Assembly: GCF_036785885.1 (NCBI RefSeq) | Contig: NC_092323.1 | Coordinates: 19,538,501 to 19,602,500, forward strand | Source of the DNA: Coffea arabica | Taxonomy: Eukaryota; Streptophyta; Magnoliopsida; Gentianales; Rubiaceae | DNA: 64,000 bases | Reading direction: 5' to 3' | In this document: in pieces, positions 24,535-37,647 of the stretch | Layout of the letters: every line of letters starts with the position of its first letter | How positions within the stretch are numbered: the stretch's first letter is position 1 | Position numbers and translations under genes: made by a program | The notes under the pieces: model-generated | The model's database searches: none | Seen by the model: only the letters and a program-made list of their open reading frames with translations | What the model was told of the DNA's origin: nothing

Positions 24535-24697
24535 TAGACACTCATCAATACACCTAAATTTCATCCGATCCACCATGTATGTACACATTTCAACAATTAT
24601 TATCTTCTATTACATTTATACACTTTTCCTAATTAATCTTATCTCTCTAAAAATCTAACACCTAAAATATATCTTAACGAGTTCCCATTAGACACCC
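24535..24697. mobile_element. MITE related to the Dabb-flanking repeats
   Basis: Inverted ends GGTGTCCAATAGACACTC and GGTGTCTAATGGGAACTC. The interior shares CAACAATTATTAT and CACCTAAAATATAT blocks with the inverted repeat arms at 20361-21042 and 23040-23369. No clean target duplication was found. Confidence 0.6.
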
Positions 24698-25405
24698 TTC
24701 GGACAAACTCAAACATGTATCTATATTTCTTAGTTCTCATTTCCCATTGGCTCACCTCAATGTACCATGGTTGTACAAGATCATGTTTTGTGTTTTGCAC
24801 TCTACCCTTTCTTATGAAATATGAATGTTCAACTATTTTAAATAAGTCATATATTGCTCAAAATCTTAATATGGTTAAAACTTTCAACTATCAAAATAAG
24901 TTTTTTTCTTGTATTTATTTATTTTTGCTTTGGGAATTAGGCTTCATTTAGAGTTGAAGAGGGCTAATGAATTATAAACTTCTTTCTACTTTCCTTAACT
25001 CTTTTCTTCTTTGTTCTTTTTTTTTGGATGCATAAAACCTTTTTTTTCGAAGGATACAAGATTATACTTAAATAATTAATGTAGGAAAGATTTTTTCAAT
25101 AGTTATATGGTAACGGGTAAAATTCTTTAATTTGAATAAGCAAATGAGGAAACACAAATACATTTGAGGAAACACATCATCAAAAAAGCCAGAGAATTGA
25201 ATTACACAAGCAAGAATAGTTGAATCCATATAGAATAGACATTCAAATTGAACGATCAAAAATTGTTTCAACCAAGAACCATGCTGACATGAAGAGTACA
25301 AGCCCAATAGAAATATCAATATAGCGAAAAAGGTGAAAAGAAAATAATGGAAGAAGATAAAGGTGGAGGCATATGGACAAGTTTCATTAATTGTTGAAAC
25401 TAATT

Positions 25406-25545
25406 GTGTTTGGATTGCATTTTTCGTGATTTTTCATAGAAAAATTACTATAGCGATTTGATATATGTGAGGGAAAAAGATAATAGGGAAATGTGATTAC
25501 GGAAAACGATGTAATTTTTCGACGGAAACCGGCAATCCAAACAAA
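25406..25545. mobile_element. MITE (TTTGGATTGC ends)
   Basis: Inverted ends GTGTTTGGATTGC and TTGTTTGGATTGC over 140 bp. The sequence is colinear in reverse with 15654-15790. Confidence 0.7.
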
Positions 25546-26901
25546 TGTTCAGACATAAAACTCGTATTAATATGTTTCATTAAATTTAGTAGGAAACCCT
25601 GTTTTCAAGGTTTTTATTAGGATGAAAAGAAAACAGATACCAAATCAATAGTGTCATCGAAATGTAATAGGAAAGATACGCTAGTAATTGCTACTTTAGC
25701 TCATAAAATAAGGAATTACCTAAGAGGGTTATAGCTAAGAGAGTTCATGTGGATCACTGTTAGAAACTGAACATGTAAAAATTGAGTGGATTTCAAAGGC
25801 TTCGCACATATTCACTGCTTCGACTTTAAAAAGATTTACTGCATACTTAATGGTAATCTTCTTAAACTAATTCCTCATCTCATGGAACCTAATCAAAGAG
25901 AGATCTAATTATTAGCATAAATTTTAAATTTGACATGTAAATGTATGTTTGATTCCTTACAAAAAAAATAAAATAAAATCTAAACTAAAAGAATAACAAA
26001 AAAAACACATAAGTCATTTGAGGCACATAAGCACATAAAAACACATAATTTGAAGTTTAAGGGTAAGAGCGGTACAACAGAAGTACTTCTCTTTGAATCT
26101 CCAACTAAACTAAACCTTTTTAAGCTTAAAACATCAATAAAAAATGTACCAATATCATGAATAATTAAAGGTTTAAAGATAAATAGATGCTACTTATGTA
26201 TGCAATATTCACTAGGGATTGAAAATAACCCACAAATCAACATTAAAAGAAACAATTAACACTTGAACTAAATGATCCCATTTAAAGAAATAAAAAGTCT
26301 ATAGGGACTAATTGAAAAGCTAACAAAGTTTTTGGAGCAAATGTACAATTTTTCAAAAGTTGGGACTAAAATGCAAATTTTGTAACATAAATTAAACAGC
26401 CAATTTTATTCCTAAAACTATTGAAATTAAGCAAAATTTAATTGTGAAACAATTTCAAGAATCATATTTTAAAAAAATGAAAAAATTAACCTACAATACC
26501 AACATGTCTAGTTAAACTTTTAATTATAGTTAAACAAGCTTCAATTAAACAATTAAGACCATAAATAATCATAATTAAATATTACAAGCATATAATTGCC
26601 TCAAACTCACTAGGAACATATTTTGGGGTCCTTTGAATGCAATTTTTATATCAATCAAACCCCAACATCATTTCAAATACGTTCCTAGCATTAAAACAAG
26701 CCAAATTGATATTAATGAATTAAAGCCCCACTATTATGAACAAAAAACAAGAACTCCAAAAAGACTATTTGCCATTAAAATTAGTTTCTATATTAGTCTT
26801 TTCAAAATGACCTCTTTATAATTTTATTGCTCAAATTCAACATTCTCTTCAAGAGTGCACACTTCAATTCAACAATTTTTTATGAAGCAAATGCTACAAC
26901 G

Positions 26902-27986
26902 TAGTGGCGGATTCACAGTGGGGTGCTTGAGGGCACGGACCCCCACAGACCATGAAAAATTACTCTACACAAAAGTTAGTAATTCTAATAATGTGCATGT
27001 ACTAATTTTAAAAATTATACATTGCCTCATTGATATTAAAGAATAGAAGACAACTAACATAAATGATCTTTAATTTCCTCTTTCACAAAACTAAATTAAG
27101 TTAGTAATTTCCTCTTTAAATTACTCTACACAAAAGTTAGTAATTCTAATAATGTGCATGTACTAATTTTAAAAATTATACATTGCCTCATTGATATTAA
27201 AGAATAGAAGACAACTAACATAAATGATCTTTAATTTCCTCTTTCACAAAACTAAATTAAGTTAGTAATTTCCTCATTAAATTACTCTACACAAAAGTTA
27301 GTAATTCTAATAATGTGCATGTACTAATTTTAAAAATTATACATTGCCTCATTGTATTAAAGAATAGAAGACAACTAACATAAATGATCTTTAATTTCCT
27401 CTTTCACAAAACTAAATTAAGCTACAATGAATGGTAACTTTAGTCCAAAAAAAGAAAACTAAAATGGCTAAATAGTTATGCTCATGCCATATTAGTTAAT
27501 GGTATAATCTTTTCATTAGTATATTCATGGTCTTTTTAATATAAATTTTGTTATATATCTAGTTAGCAGATATCAACTGTAGAGCTATTATCTTGTAATT
27601 TACTCATACGACTTGTCTAGAACTTTAGTATGTATCCTCTATTTTGGTTTATTTAACCTATTGAGCTGTTGTCATATTATCTCAAAATTTTATCTAAATA
27701 ACTGACTAAATAAACCAATATATAGAAAAAAATTTGGCATTTTCAAGTACACAATTTGCTAACCCTTTTTTTAATATTATTTTCCTCTTATCCTTATAAA
27801 AGTTGATTCTTCATTAAAATGAATGCAAAATATTGAACTTTTAAATTATAGAATTGAAATTATAAGTATATATTGAACTTTATATTGTAAGAAATCTATA
27901 AAATAATGTTTGAAATTTGTATTTCAGCATGAACAAAATAACTTAGAAAGTGCCCACACTAACGAAAATTTTTGGCTCCGCCAATA
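26902..27986. mobile_element. hAT-like nonautonomous element with internal tandem array
   Basis: The ends are TAGTGGCGGATTC and, inverted, TATTGGCGGAGCC. Flanks CTACAACG (26894-26901) and CTGCAATG (27987-27994) match at 6 of 8 positions, fitting an aged 8-bp duplication. No coding sequence is visible. It encloses the 161-bp array at 26961-27420. Confidence 0.65.
26961..27420. repeat. Tandem array, three copies of a 161-bp unit
   Basis: Copies start at 26961, 27122 and 27283, each beginning TACTCTACACAAAAG. They are almost identical; the third lacks one base in its middle and stops short. Near identity implies recent expansion inside an otherwise aged element. Confidence 0.9.
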
Positions 27987-27994
27987 CTGCAATG

Positions 27995-29569
27995 GATTTT
28001 TTAACTTCTTTACTTGTGTCTGGTCAACATATATTTACAAAGGATTCAGCTTTTCCTACTCAATTTTGAGCAATTGTTAACTTAGACAGGATTAATTATC
28101 CATATATTAGGCATTGCAATATGAAGGATTAGTAATCCTTAGATTGTATTTATATTTCATTGTATGGGAGGTGAGGTACATGTTTCCCTCCTATAATTTT
28201 ATTTATCAGTAAAATTTAGGGCTAGCATCCTACTATGTATATGGGGCTTTGCTAAAATTGAAAAAGAAATTGCCAAAGTTGGGCTTAAAATCAAAGTCAT
28301 AGTTTCATCATAATCATAATTTCATGCATCAAAAGATCAGTGATAAACATGTTTAAAGAGCTCATGAATTTGGGGCTTAATATTAGGAAAATATGATGTT
28401 TAGAAGTTACATGAACTCCTAAGGGTCTAAACCACAATGCAAAAAGGTTGGCAGCGAATCTAGAAAGCAACAAAGCTCTTTTCTCTTTATTGAAGTACAA
28501 AATTTTTGACCTCAAGAATTCATAAGCAGCGGTATTTTTGCTTGATCTTGAAGGTATTTGAGCAGTCTTCTAAACAAACCTTCAACATAAAAAATTTCCC
28601 CTTAGTTAACGGAAGGTTCAGGGAAAACAAAGTTTGCATAAGGACCAAAAATGGAAGAGATATTTGATTATGAATAGGGCTTGTTGATCAGTCCTGTTTT
28701 CACTTTTCTAAAAGTTCTCCTTCTCTTCACTCTCCTTCTCTTTGTCTCCCTTTTTTATTCTGTATGGCTATTTCTCTCTCTCTCTCTCTCTGCTATATTG
28801 AACTTCTCAAATACTCTAGAAACCCTCCTTTCTTGTGATAGACATACCTAATTGTATGAGATCATAAACCATAAAAAGAAGGGGCAAATATTGAGTTTGG
28901 AGAGAAAAGAGTGATGTGACTATTTTGCAACTTTTTGATACAAATTTGGGTTTCGGTATCATACAAAAATTTATGCTATTGAGTTGTACTAACATCCATA
29001 ACAACACAAAGAAAATATTCTGGTAGAATTAGTCGACAAAATGGAAAAACGAGAGTGAGGAAAAAAATTGCATGAATACGAGCAAGGAGGAAAGTGGTTG
29101 TCAAGCACGTGTCGACTATTGGAGGCAGTCTCATGATTGACAGCCAATTTTTGGGTGTCATGTGACTGCTTGTCCCTAGACTTTTACGGAGAAAGGGGTA
29201 AGAAAGGTTACTAGTTTAGCCATTTCTGAATGGTAAAAGAGCCATTCAATAAATTGTAACTCAGTGTACATCTTTGTAACAAAAATATTATATTTAACTT
29301 CTAATCACTTGGACCCATATAAGATAGTTATGCCAGAATTACATAGCATGTTTCTAGACTCTTACAACGCAAATTTTTACCCTATTGGCAAATTTGAGTC
29401 CATAAACTTTTGCCTTACTGGCAAATTTTTGTCCCTTTAGTGAAGGAGTCCTAGGTAGGGCTCCTAAATGATCTAATAGAGGGGTATTGTTTAGCAATAA
29501 ACATTAGTGTTCGCCGGCATACATAAAGAGGAAGCCAATGACAACTAGAATAAGGGTTTTCTTGGAGTG
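27995..29569. other. Intergenic, nothing recognised
   Basis: AT-rich sequence without a credible gene. It contains a (CT)n microsatellite at 28773-28791. Open frames at 28297-28515 and 28816-29161 show no domain or splice context. Confidence 0.55.
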
Positions 29570-29990
29570 ATTCTTGAGGGAAAAATACCGGTTTTCGTCC
29601 CCAAACTTTGGACACAAGACACATTTCGTCCCTCATCTTTCGGGCATGACACATCTGGTGTCTGAATTAAGAATTTTAGACCAAATGTTATCCTCAAACG
29701 GCAATTTATCCACCATTTAACGAAACCGGTCACGTGAGATTCACGTACCGTTAAAGCTCCTGTCCAAAAGAACCCAGGTGGAAAAGGACGTTGTCTCCAC
29801 TTTACCTTGTCCTTTCCAAATCTGAACTCTCTCTCTCTACAAGCTCGCTTATATTTGTGTAAAAACCCTTTTCCCCTTTCCTTTGCCTTTCAATTTTTAC
29901 ACTTTCAAAAGCGCATTCCAAAAAATTATTGAAGATCGAAGAAGAAGAAGCTGACCTGCTGGCATCCACTAAGTAGCAGAGCGAAAAAAT

Positions 29991-32900
29991 ATGTCGGTGC
30001 GAAAGAAGGAGTTGAACGATTGTGCCCCACCAAATTATGGTAAGTTGTCCAGGGTTTAATAATTTGTTGATTAAAGTATTAATAATGAAAATGTTGACCT
30101 TTTAGTGGCAAGCCATGTAGATGTGGTCCTTCACATGGGTGTTTGTGATATATTATTATTGTTTTTTTTAGCTGAAAATACTAGCAGCATTGTTTGAATT
30201 AGGCTGCCGAAAGTAAAAACAAATCTCATGGATCCATTGTTTATTCCAAATGAAGTGATACTCGAGTACGGTTATCCTTTGCCCAGTAGCTACATAGCTG
30301 GTTCATTGTGATATATTATTGTTAATGCTAGGTCCAACTACAAAGTTTGAACTTTTTTTTTTAATATGATACATAGGGTCCTTGATGTCTATTTTACAGG
30401 TGTAAATCTTATTATTGTTTAGTCGACATTGTTTGAAAAGACTAATTTTTGTAATGGTTAGAACATATGTGTTTGAATTATAAATCTGTGGTCCCCAAAT
30501 TATTGCACTTTGCTGTCCTCAAATTATTGTTAAGCTTATAATAATAAGTTTATCCAATATTGTTAAAATATAAAAGTAATGGTTTGGTTGCTTATTCAGT
30601 ATTTGATATATTCTTTTTTTTAACTATCAGAAAAAGGTAGCTCACTGATTACACTAAAATGTCGTTGTGGAGGGTTGATATTTTACACTCCCCAACCGCA
30701 TTATAAGGGTGGAGATGTATGTGTCCTGGATTATGTTGAGAGTATAGGCTTGAGTATTTTTGAAATGGATAGATTGACTGAGGATGCTGGTGTGTTTGGT
30801 CACAAAGTGTACTATGGTTGGGAGAATAATAGCTTTAAAAGGATAGACAATAGTAGAGAATTGCATGGATATATTGTAAAGACTGCTGGTTCAATTAGGG
30901 AAGTTATCTTGTACCTTGAAATCTCATTTCATGAAATTTTGGTTCAACAACTTGGCAATGATGCTTATAAGGTTGATAAGAATGAAGAAGGTCCTGCTAG
31001 TGGTAAAGATGGTAAACATGATCATGAAGAGAGAGGAAATGATAACAGTGATTCTGATTCAGCCAATGAGTCTTTCTTCTCAGCAGTAGATTCTGATTAT
31101 AATCAAAGTGAAGAAGATGATGCTGATTTCAACGATAACATAGATACAAATGCTGAATGGTTTGGTGTCTCACACTATAAGGAATTGAAAACTAATTTGG
31201 CAAAACAAGGACAGGTTGAAGCTAATTTGGTTCAGTCTGAGGATAATGATGTAGCCCCTGACTCTGAATCAGATTTTGAGAGTTTGCATGGGTCTGATGA
31301 TGAAAATGGTAGTAATAGGTGTGTTGTGTTCAATCCCAAGGACATGGATAATCCAAAATTGAAATTAAAGATATTTTTTAGTACCATCAAAGAGTGCAAG
31401 TTAGCTATTACAAACTACAGTGTAAGACAGGGGAGACCTTGTAAATTTGTGAAGCAGGATTTGGTTAGATTGAGGGCAAAATGTAGAAGTGAAGGCTGCA
31501 ATTGGCATATTTATGCTAGAAAATTTGATAGAGAAGGAAGTGTGCAAATTAGGACATTTGAGGACACTCACAAATGTGGCTTTACATATCAAAATCCACT
31601 TGTAAATTCTGGTTGGGTTGGTAGAAAGTATTGTGAGGAGTTTAGATCCAATCCTAAGGTAGATGTGGAGCATTTTAGAAAAACAGTGATGAAGGAAAAC
31701 AAATGCTCCTTCACAAAAAAACAAACATATAGGGCTAGACAAAAGGCTTTGGACATTATTCATGGTAGTGAAAGTGACCAATACAGCAAGTTAGGACCGT
31801 ACATGCATGAAATTCAGAAATCTAATCCTGGTAGTTCTATCATAGTAAAGACTGTGGATGGCACTTCAAAAGGGCAACAAAGATTCCAAAGACTTTACAT
31901 GTGTTTTCATGGAGTGAAACAAGGATTTTTGGTTGGGTGTAGGACGTTGATTGGGGTAGATGGCACATTTTTGAAAGGAATAGCAGGGGGTGTTCTATTG
32001 ATTGCTGTTGGACTAGATGGTAATAATGGCATTTTTCCTATTGCATATGCTATAGTTGAGGGTGAAAACAAGGAATCCTGGACATGGTTCTTCAAGTTAC
32101 TCAAAGAAGATTTGAAAATTGAAAGAGATTATGAATGGACAATCATGAGTGACAAGCAAAAGGGACTAGTTCAGGCTTGTATTCATGTTTTTCCAAATGC
32201 AGCTCATAGGTTTTGTGTAAAGCACTTACACAGCAACTTTTCTACTGCTGGGTTCAAAGGGGAAGCTTTAAGGAGAGCATTGTGGGCTGCTGCAAAGGCA
32301 ACTACACCAGCAGAATTTGTTAGGAAAATGGAAGAAATGGCAGCAATTGACTTGGATGCTGCCAAGTGGTTTGATGATAAACCACCATCTCAATGGAGTA
32401 GAGCTTACTTTAGCACCCATTCGAAATGTGATATGCTATTGAATAATATTTGTGAATGTTTCAATGGCAAGATTTTGGATGCTAGAGAGAAGCCAATCAT
32501 TGAAATGATGGAATTATTAAGGTTGTATATGATGCAACGAATGCAGCAGAATAGAGACATGGCAAGACAAAAATGGAAAGAGTATATGTATTGTCCTAGA
32601 ATCATTGAGAGAGTACAAAAGAGAATGGATAAGGCAACACAATGTTTTCCTTTCAAGTCAAACGATGATTTGTATGAAGTTTCCTGTCCATATGGTGATC
32701 ATTATGCTATGAACATTAAAGAGCAAACTTGTTCATGTAGGAGATGGGAGCTGACAGGAATTCCTTGTCCCCATGCAATTGCTGCACTTTGGTTAGCTCA
32801 AAAGGATCCCATGTTATATGTATCCAGCTGGTATACAGTTGAAACATACCTAAAGAGCTATGAAGGAGCTATTTGTCCAATGAATGGGGAAGGAAATTGG

Positions 32901-34081
32901 GAGAAGACTGATGTTGATGGTCCAAAACCCCCTTTATATGGTAAAATAGCTGGAAGACCAAAAAAATAAAGGAGAAGGACTGCTGATGAGGAACAACAAG
33001 CAAAGGAAAAAAAGGCCAAGAAAATGAGTAGAGTGGGGCAGGTAATAAGGTGCAAATACTGTCTGCAACAAGGCCACAACGTGAGATCTTGTAAGCTTAA
33101 AAAGGATGAAAACAATGCCTCAAGATCTGGTATAAAGAGCAAAGAAGCTGCCTACAATACAAGATCTGATGAAGTTGACAGTGGAGACTAGGATGAAGTT
33201 AATTGCACTGAGATTCTGGTTACATGTACTCCCCAAATATTCGACAAGAATCCAAATAATAAGTCTACCAAGCTAGCAGTAAGTCTTGTATACAATTGTT
33301 TTGATGTTAAAGTTTCATTTTATCTCCTTCTATTCAATAGTCTATAAAAATTAAATTACTTTGAGTTGTTTTTCTTTCTTTGCAGAAAAGTTCACATGCA
33401 GAAAGTAGAGTTCAAGATGGATCAATGCATGATGTAACAAAACTTGCAACTTCAACTGTGAGTACTGTACATGCTCACCACAGCAGCAAAGTTTATCATA
33501 GCAAAGTTGATGTTGAGGCAGGCACTATCTAATGAAAAGTAAAAAGGGAATTTGTTTTTGTCCACACATGGCCAACCGTTCATTATATATTGGAGTAATT
33601 TCTGTTCATTGCATCTGCCTTCATTGAGGGGTTTCCTTTTAGAGTCTTAAGTCCTTTCTATATGATCTAGTCACTTATTTGTTATCCACATACCATTTCT
33701 GGTGGTGCAATACAGATTTTTTCTTTGTAATTTATTTATATCTAGTTGTTTTCCATATGTCAAGAAGGTCTTTATGTCATTTATCCTGATTGAAAGAAAT
33801 TTAATACATGTTCTTTAATACATTTAACCTCTCAGGAGACTAACCATTTAGAAGATGTTGCTGTTACAAGTTCAGCCCCAACTTCTCATGATTTGTATGA
33901 AGTTTTCGGTCTAAAAAGAGCTCAAGTTAAATACAGTCAACCAGTACATGGAACAAAAGAGAAAGAGCATGTACATATGCCTGTCAAGACCAAATCTGTC
34001 CACAGGGAAGTTGCTACTGCTGCTGCTACCAAAAGAGTTGTTGGTTCTTCAAGAATGAAAAGGAAAAACAAAGTACTATAA
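29991..34081 (+). pseudogene. MuDR-type MULE transposase with two nonsense codons
   Basis: Exons 29991-30039, 30631-33278, 33386-33457 and 33836-34081 join in consistent phase at GT-AG sites and would give 1005 codons. In order: a short N-terminus (MSVRKKE), a plant PB1-like domain (about 30660-30950), an acidic linker, a MuDR N-terminal DNA-binding domain with CRSEGCNW and DTHKC, the MULE catalytic domain (GVDGTFLKG, IMSDKQKGL), and a SWIM zinc finger (CSCRRWELTGIPCPH). A CCHC zinc knuckle (CKYCLQQGHNVRSC) and a basic C-terminus follow. In-frame stops TAA at 32967 (codon 796) and TAG at 33189 (codon 870) interrupt it. The first falls after the SWIM finger, so catalytic parts could still be made but the knuckle would be lost. 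It cuts and pastes DNA ending in matching TIRs. Confidence 0.9.
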
Positions 34082-34607
34082 ATATTGATAGTAGAGCCTT
34101 AGATGGTTTTTTTTTGTTTTGATGTAGATTATGGACTGAGGTTGACAATAGGAATGGTCCTTTTTTGAAGCAGACATCATATTTTGGTGTGGTCACTTTT
34201 TTGTTTGTTGTCCTCAGAATTAGTGCTACGATGTGAACACATGGTTTTGGTACTTTATTAATGGAGGTGAAAAAATTTGTCTTGTCCATATTCAAGTGAT
34301 TGGTACATTTCTTTATCTTCAAACCAATCTTATTGACAGATTATTTGTAGTCGAAACAAGAAAAAGAACAACCAAATTACCAAACTAATGCTACATAAAC
34401 AAAAGAGGTATATAGAAGCTCAACATTCCACATAAACAAGAAAGATACAAAGGATCAAGACCTAATCCTATATTCTCACTCGGTAAGTTAAGTTAAAACA
34501 TGCCACCATTTGCAACAACCAGTCAATACTACTACTGCTGCTGCTAATCCAATCCAAATTGTACAAACACTGAAATGAACTAGATTTAACAGCTTCAATG
34601 GAATAGC

Positions 34608-35088
34608 TCACTCCAAGCTTAGCACTAATTTTCGCTCCATTGCATGTCCAGTCCTTTTTACAGTGACAGATATAATCAGCAGCATAGCCAACAGTATGAT
34701 GACCACAATCAAAATTTTTTCCCTTCTACGGCTTTTTGCAATTGTTTCTTCCATCCGATTCACCCTTCTCAGCAAACCCGGTATAATATTCCTTCCTCTT
34801 GTACAAATTGGTTCATCATGCCATTCAAAATATTTACACCTGTCAGGTCTCTACAAATGTAATCCCATTTATAAACATCAGCAAAGCACAGTCACAATTC
34901 AATTTGAGTTGAAATAGTAACAAAACTAAAAAATTTCTTACTGGCCATCTTGAGCAACCATAAAATCATCTCCCTGGATTATCATCCCGCCAATATGTTG
35001 CCATTTTTGGCCGCAATCCACAACCACACAGCCGGGCGTTGCTGTTTAATGACGATGACGATGACGACTCAAGATTTCTAGATCTCAT
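34608..35088 (-). pseudogene. MULE-1 second gene: GRF zinc finger plus membrane helix
   Basis: Two exons, 35088-34942 and 34850-34608, join in phase 0 at GT-AG sites, giving 130 codons with the stop. A Ser-rich start is followed by a GRF-type zinc finger: CGCGLRP, the GRxFYGC segment, then CKYFEWHDEPIC. Next come a basic, heptad-like segment (LLRRVNRMEETIAKSRRR) and a hydrophobic helix (ILIVVIILLAMLLIISV) close to the C-terminus. One in-frame TGA (34966-34968) falls inside the finger, in place of an expected Arg. The gene lies within the TIRs, convergent with the transposase, and an equivalent sits in MULE-2. GRF fingers bind single-stranded nucleic acid in other proteins; the role here is unknown. 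Confidence 0.8.
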
Positions 35089-35712
35089 TTTAGGGAAATA
35101 CAGCCACAATGCTGGGTGTTGCTTTATGCAAGTTTCTATGCAAGTTTCTACTTTATTTCTTGGCAGAATTTGATTTGGAAGAGGGGATTTGCTCTCGGCA
35201 GAATTTTCAGATGGAGCTTGAGCTTAGGCTTGGAAATTTGCAGAGGAAGTCGTTGAAGTGAAAGGAAAAGGGAAAGTGAAAGGCAAGGGAAAGGGGAAAG
35301 TGAACTTGTAGAGAGAGAGTGAGCTCAGATTCGGTTTTGGACAAGGAAAGTGGAGACAACGTCCTTTTCCACCTGGGTTCTTTCGGACAGAAGCTTTAAC
35401 GGTACGTGAATCTCACGTGACCGGTTTCGTTAAATGGTGGATAAATTGCCGTTTGAGGATAACATTTGGTCTAAAATTCTTAATTCAGACACCAGATGTG
35501 TCATGCCCGAAAGATGAGGGACGAAATGTGTCTTGTGTCCAAAGTTTGGGGACGAAAACCGGTATTTTTCCATTCTTGAGTAAGGGTCACGAAGGAGTAC
35601 GGGTGGCCTGTTGCTGGCCTTAGCTTCCTTTTCAGCTCTTCGATTTTAGGGTTCCCTCCCCTCGTTTGGGCCTTTCCCCGAGAGTCCCTTCACTTAGTAG
35701 TGGTAATTTAAT

Positions 35713-36929
35713 TAGGAGTGAGCATAATCTGTGCAAATTGATTTATCGATCGATTTTAAAAAGAATTTGGCAAACTGGAATTGGTTATTTGGGATTTGGT
35801 GCAAAATTGGTATGAACCAAATTCATTGGATTCAAATATGGTGTGAAATATGTAATGAAATTATCAATTTGGTAATAACAAATTTCCAATTCAAATTCGA
35901 TAAAACAGTACCCTAACAGGATAGGATACTATTTTACCGCATTCATTTACCAAATTAGTTTATCAAATTATGCATTATATAGGTAAATGCTATGTACTAT
36001 TAGGTAAAGGCTATATACTATTAATATATTATATAGGTAAAGGCTATAAATAGTAAATAGTAGATAGTATCATCATATACGTATCATAATATATACTTAT
36101 GTACAATATACTACTTTAGTATTTGTAATATAACTATAATAGTGCACTAACTATAACACTTATCCTTTTATAATAACTACTAATAAGTATAAGTATAGTA
36201 TTAAATATTAAACATAATTAGTAATTAGACATTAGTTCATCATTCATGTTTAAATTATTGAATATTTAAATATGTAACTTGTAACTTGCAAACGAACTCT
36301 AAAAGTAAATATATCATATGTGAATTTATATTTACTAATCACTAATCCTGTTTAACCATAGACAACTGAGACAATGCATAGGAATTACATGTCAACATAT
36401 TAGTGTGTTATCTTTCACTATTGAAATTAATCAAGTTATTTGTAAATTAAACATTTAAGCAATGTAAGAAATAAGAATAATTATGTAAGTGTAATGCATT
36501 ACATAATTTACATGTTAATCTTATTTCACAAATGAATGTATAACTGTATAAGTGTATATAACTACACAAATGAATTGGCAAAATTATCACTTATCACTAA
36601 TCATTCATCATTGTAAATTGTAAGCTTATAACTACACAAGCGAGTTGCATTTTGATTTGAATTAATGACTTTTGTTTGTTCCTAAAATCAATGATCAAGA
36701 ATTCAAGATATAATCAGGCATAGGGGAACAAATGACTACTAATTGTTTGTTCCTTCATTGTAAGTTTTTCCTTTTCCATTGAAAAAAGTTAACCTATTTG
36801 GATTACCATTTCCGAATTCAACTGGGAAGTAAAATGAATTCGGTTATGCTTAATTCAGAATTGAAATAGGTTTAAAGATTAACAAGTCAAATAACCAAAT
36901 TGACTGAATTTGTACCATTGCTCACCCCT
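35713..36929. mobile_element. hAT-like nonautonomous element between the MULEs
   Basis: The ends are TAGGAGTGAGCA and, inverted, AGGGGTGAGCAATGG. AATTTAAT at 35705-35712 and 36930-36937 is a perfect 8-bp target duplication. The interior is AT-rich and noncoding and resembles the element at 40533-42372. Confidence 0.8.
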
Positions 36930-37647
36930 AATTTAATATGAGGACCTTCTATATCCTCTGTCTGTTTTTATAAGGGGAAAAAAGGCATGGGCTCTTCTTC
37001 CTTTCATTTCCTCTACTTCCTTTTCTTTTTGGGCTTTTGGAGTCTATTATCTTTTGTAGAACTTTTGTTTTTTGTTTCAGGTTTTGGTGTTTTTTGGTTT
37101 TATTTTATTTTATTCGAAAAGTTGGGCTTAGTTTTTGTTTAATTTTTCTTATTTTGACTGATTTTTCTTTTTCTTTGTTTTTCTTCTTTTACTTCTTTTC
37201 TTTTTTATTTTCTTTTGTTCACTTTTTTATTTTTATTTTTGGAAAAAATCCACTTTTCATCCCCAAATTTTGACACGAAGACACATTTAGTCCCCAAACT
37301 TTTCGTCAAAACACATTGAGTACATGAATTAACGATTTTTTGTCACATTTAGTCAAAAAACGGGAAATTACTCAATTTGAACGGAGAAGACCACGTGGCC
37401 GTTAACAAAAGTTCAAGTATCTGTGAAAACCAACAAAATAGAACCCACATTTTTACTCTCTCTAATCCGTTGCTTTTCTTCTCCAAGTTTCCCCCTTTCC
37501 CACTGAGTTAATGGAGTGAAAAGTTGTTTTTCTCATAGTAGAGTTAATGGAGTGATCCAACAAAGCTTTTCCGATCCAATAGAGTTAATGGAGTGATCCA
37601 CCATATCAAGGAACAAAACTTCATCTTCAATTCGTACTTGTCCTAAA

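Larger units (their letters stand above)
23370..26893. other. AT-rich intergenic DNA with MITE remnants
   Basis: No gene is supported. GGGCTAAATTCACATCC near 23502 and its inverse near 24490 may be the ends of one larger element. Open frames such as 24715-24951 and 25068-25319 have AT-driven composition and no recognisable domain. Confidence 0.6.
29579..35571 (+). mobile_element. Mutator-like element MULE-1, full length with two genes
   Basis: The 5993-bp element starts GGAAAAATACCGGTTTTCG and ends with the inverse. The flank ATTCTTGAG at 29570-29578 and 35572-35580 is a perfect 9-bp target duplication. Terminal inverted repeats extend about 320 bp (to about 29900, and from about 35258), ending in CT-rich sequence with a shared CTCTCTCTCTACAAG block. 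Inside are a transposase gene on plus (29991-34081) and a GRF-finger gene on minus (34608-35088), whose 3' ends converge about 0.5 kb apart. TIRs and target site are well preserved, so insertion was fairly recent. Confidence 0.95.

Noticed and set aside
29545..29733. Frame matching 35417-35623 almost exactly
   Set aside because: Both are the MULE-1 terminal inverted repeat read from outside in; not a protein.
31401..31781. 126-residue minus-strand frame (also 32405-32656 and 32858-33142)
   Set aside because: Shadow frames of the plus-strand transposase exon, which has clear domains.
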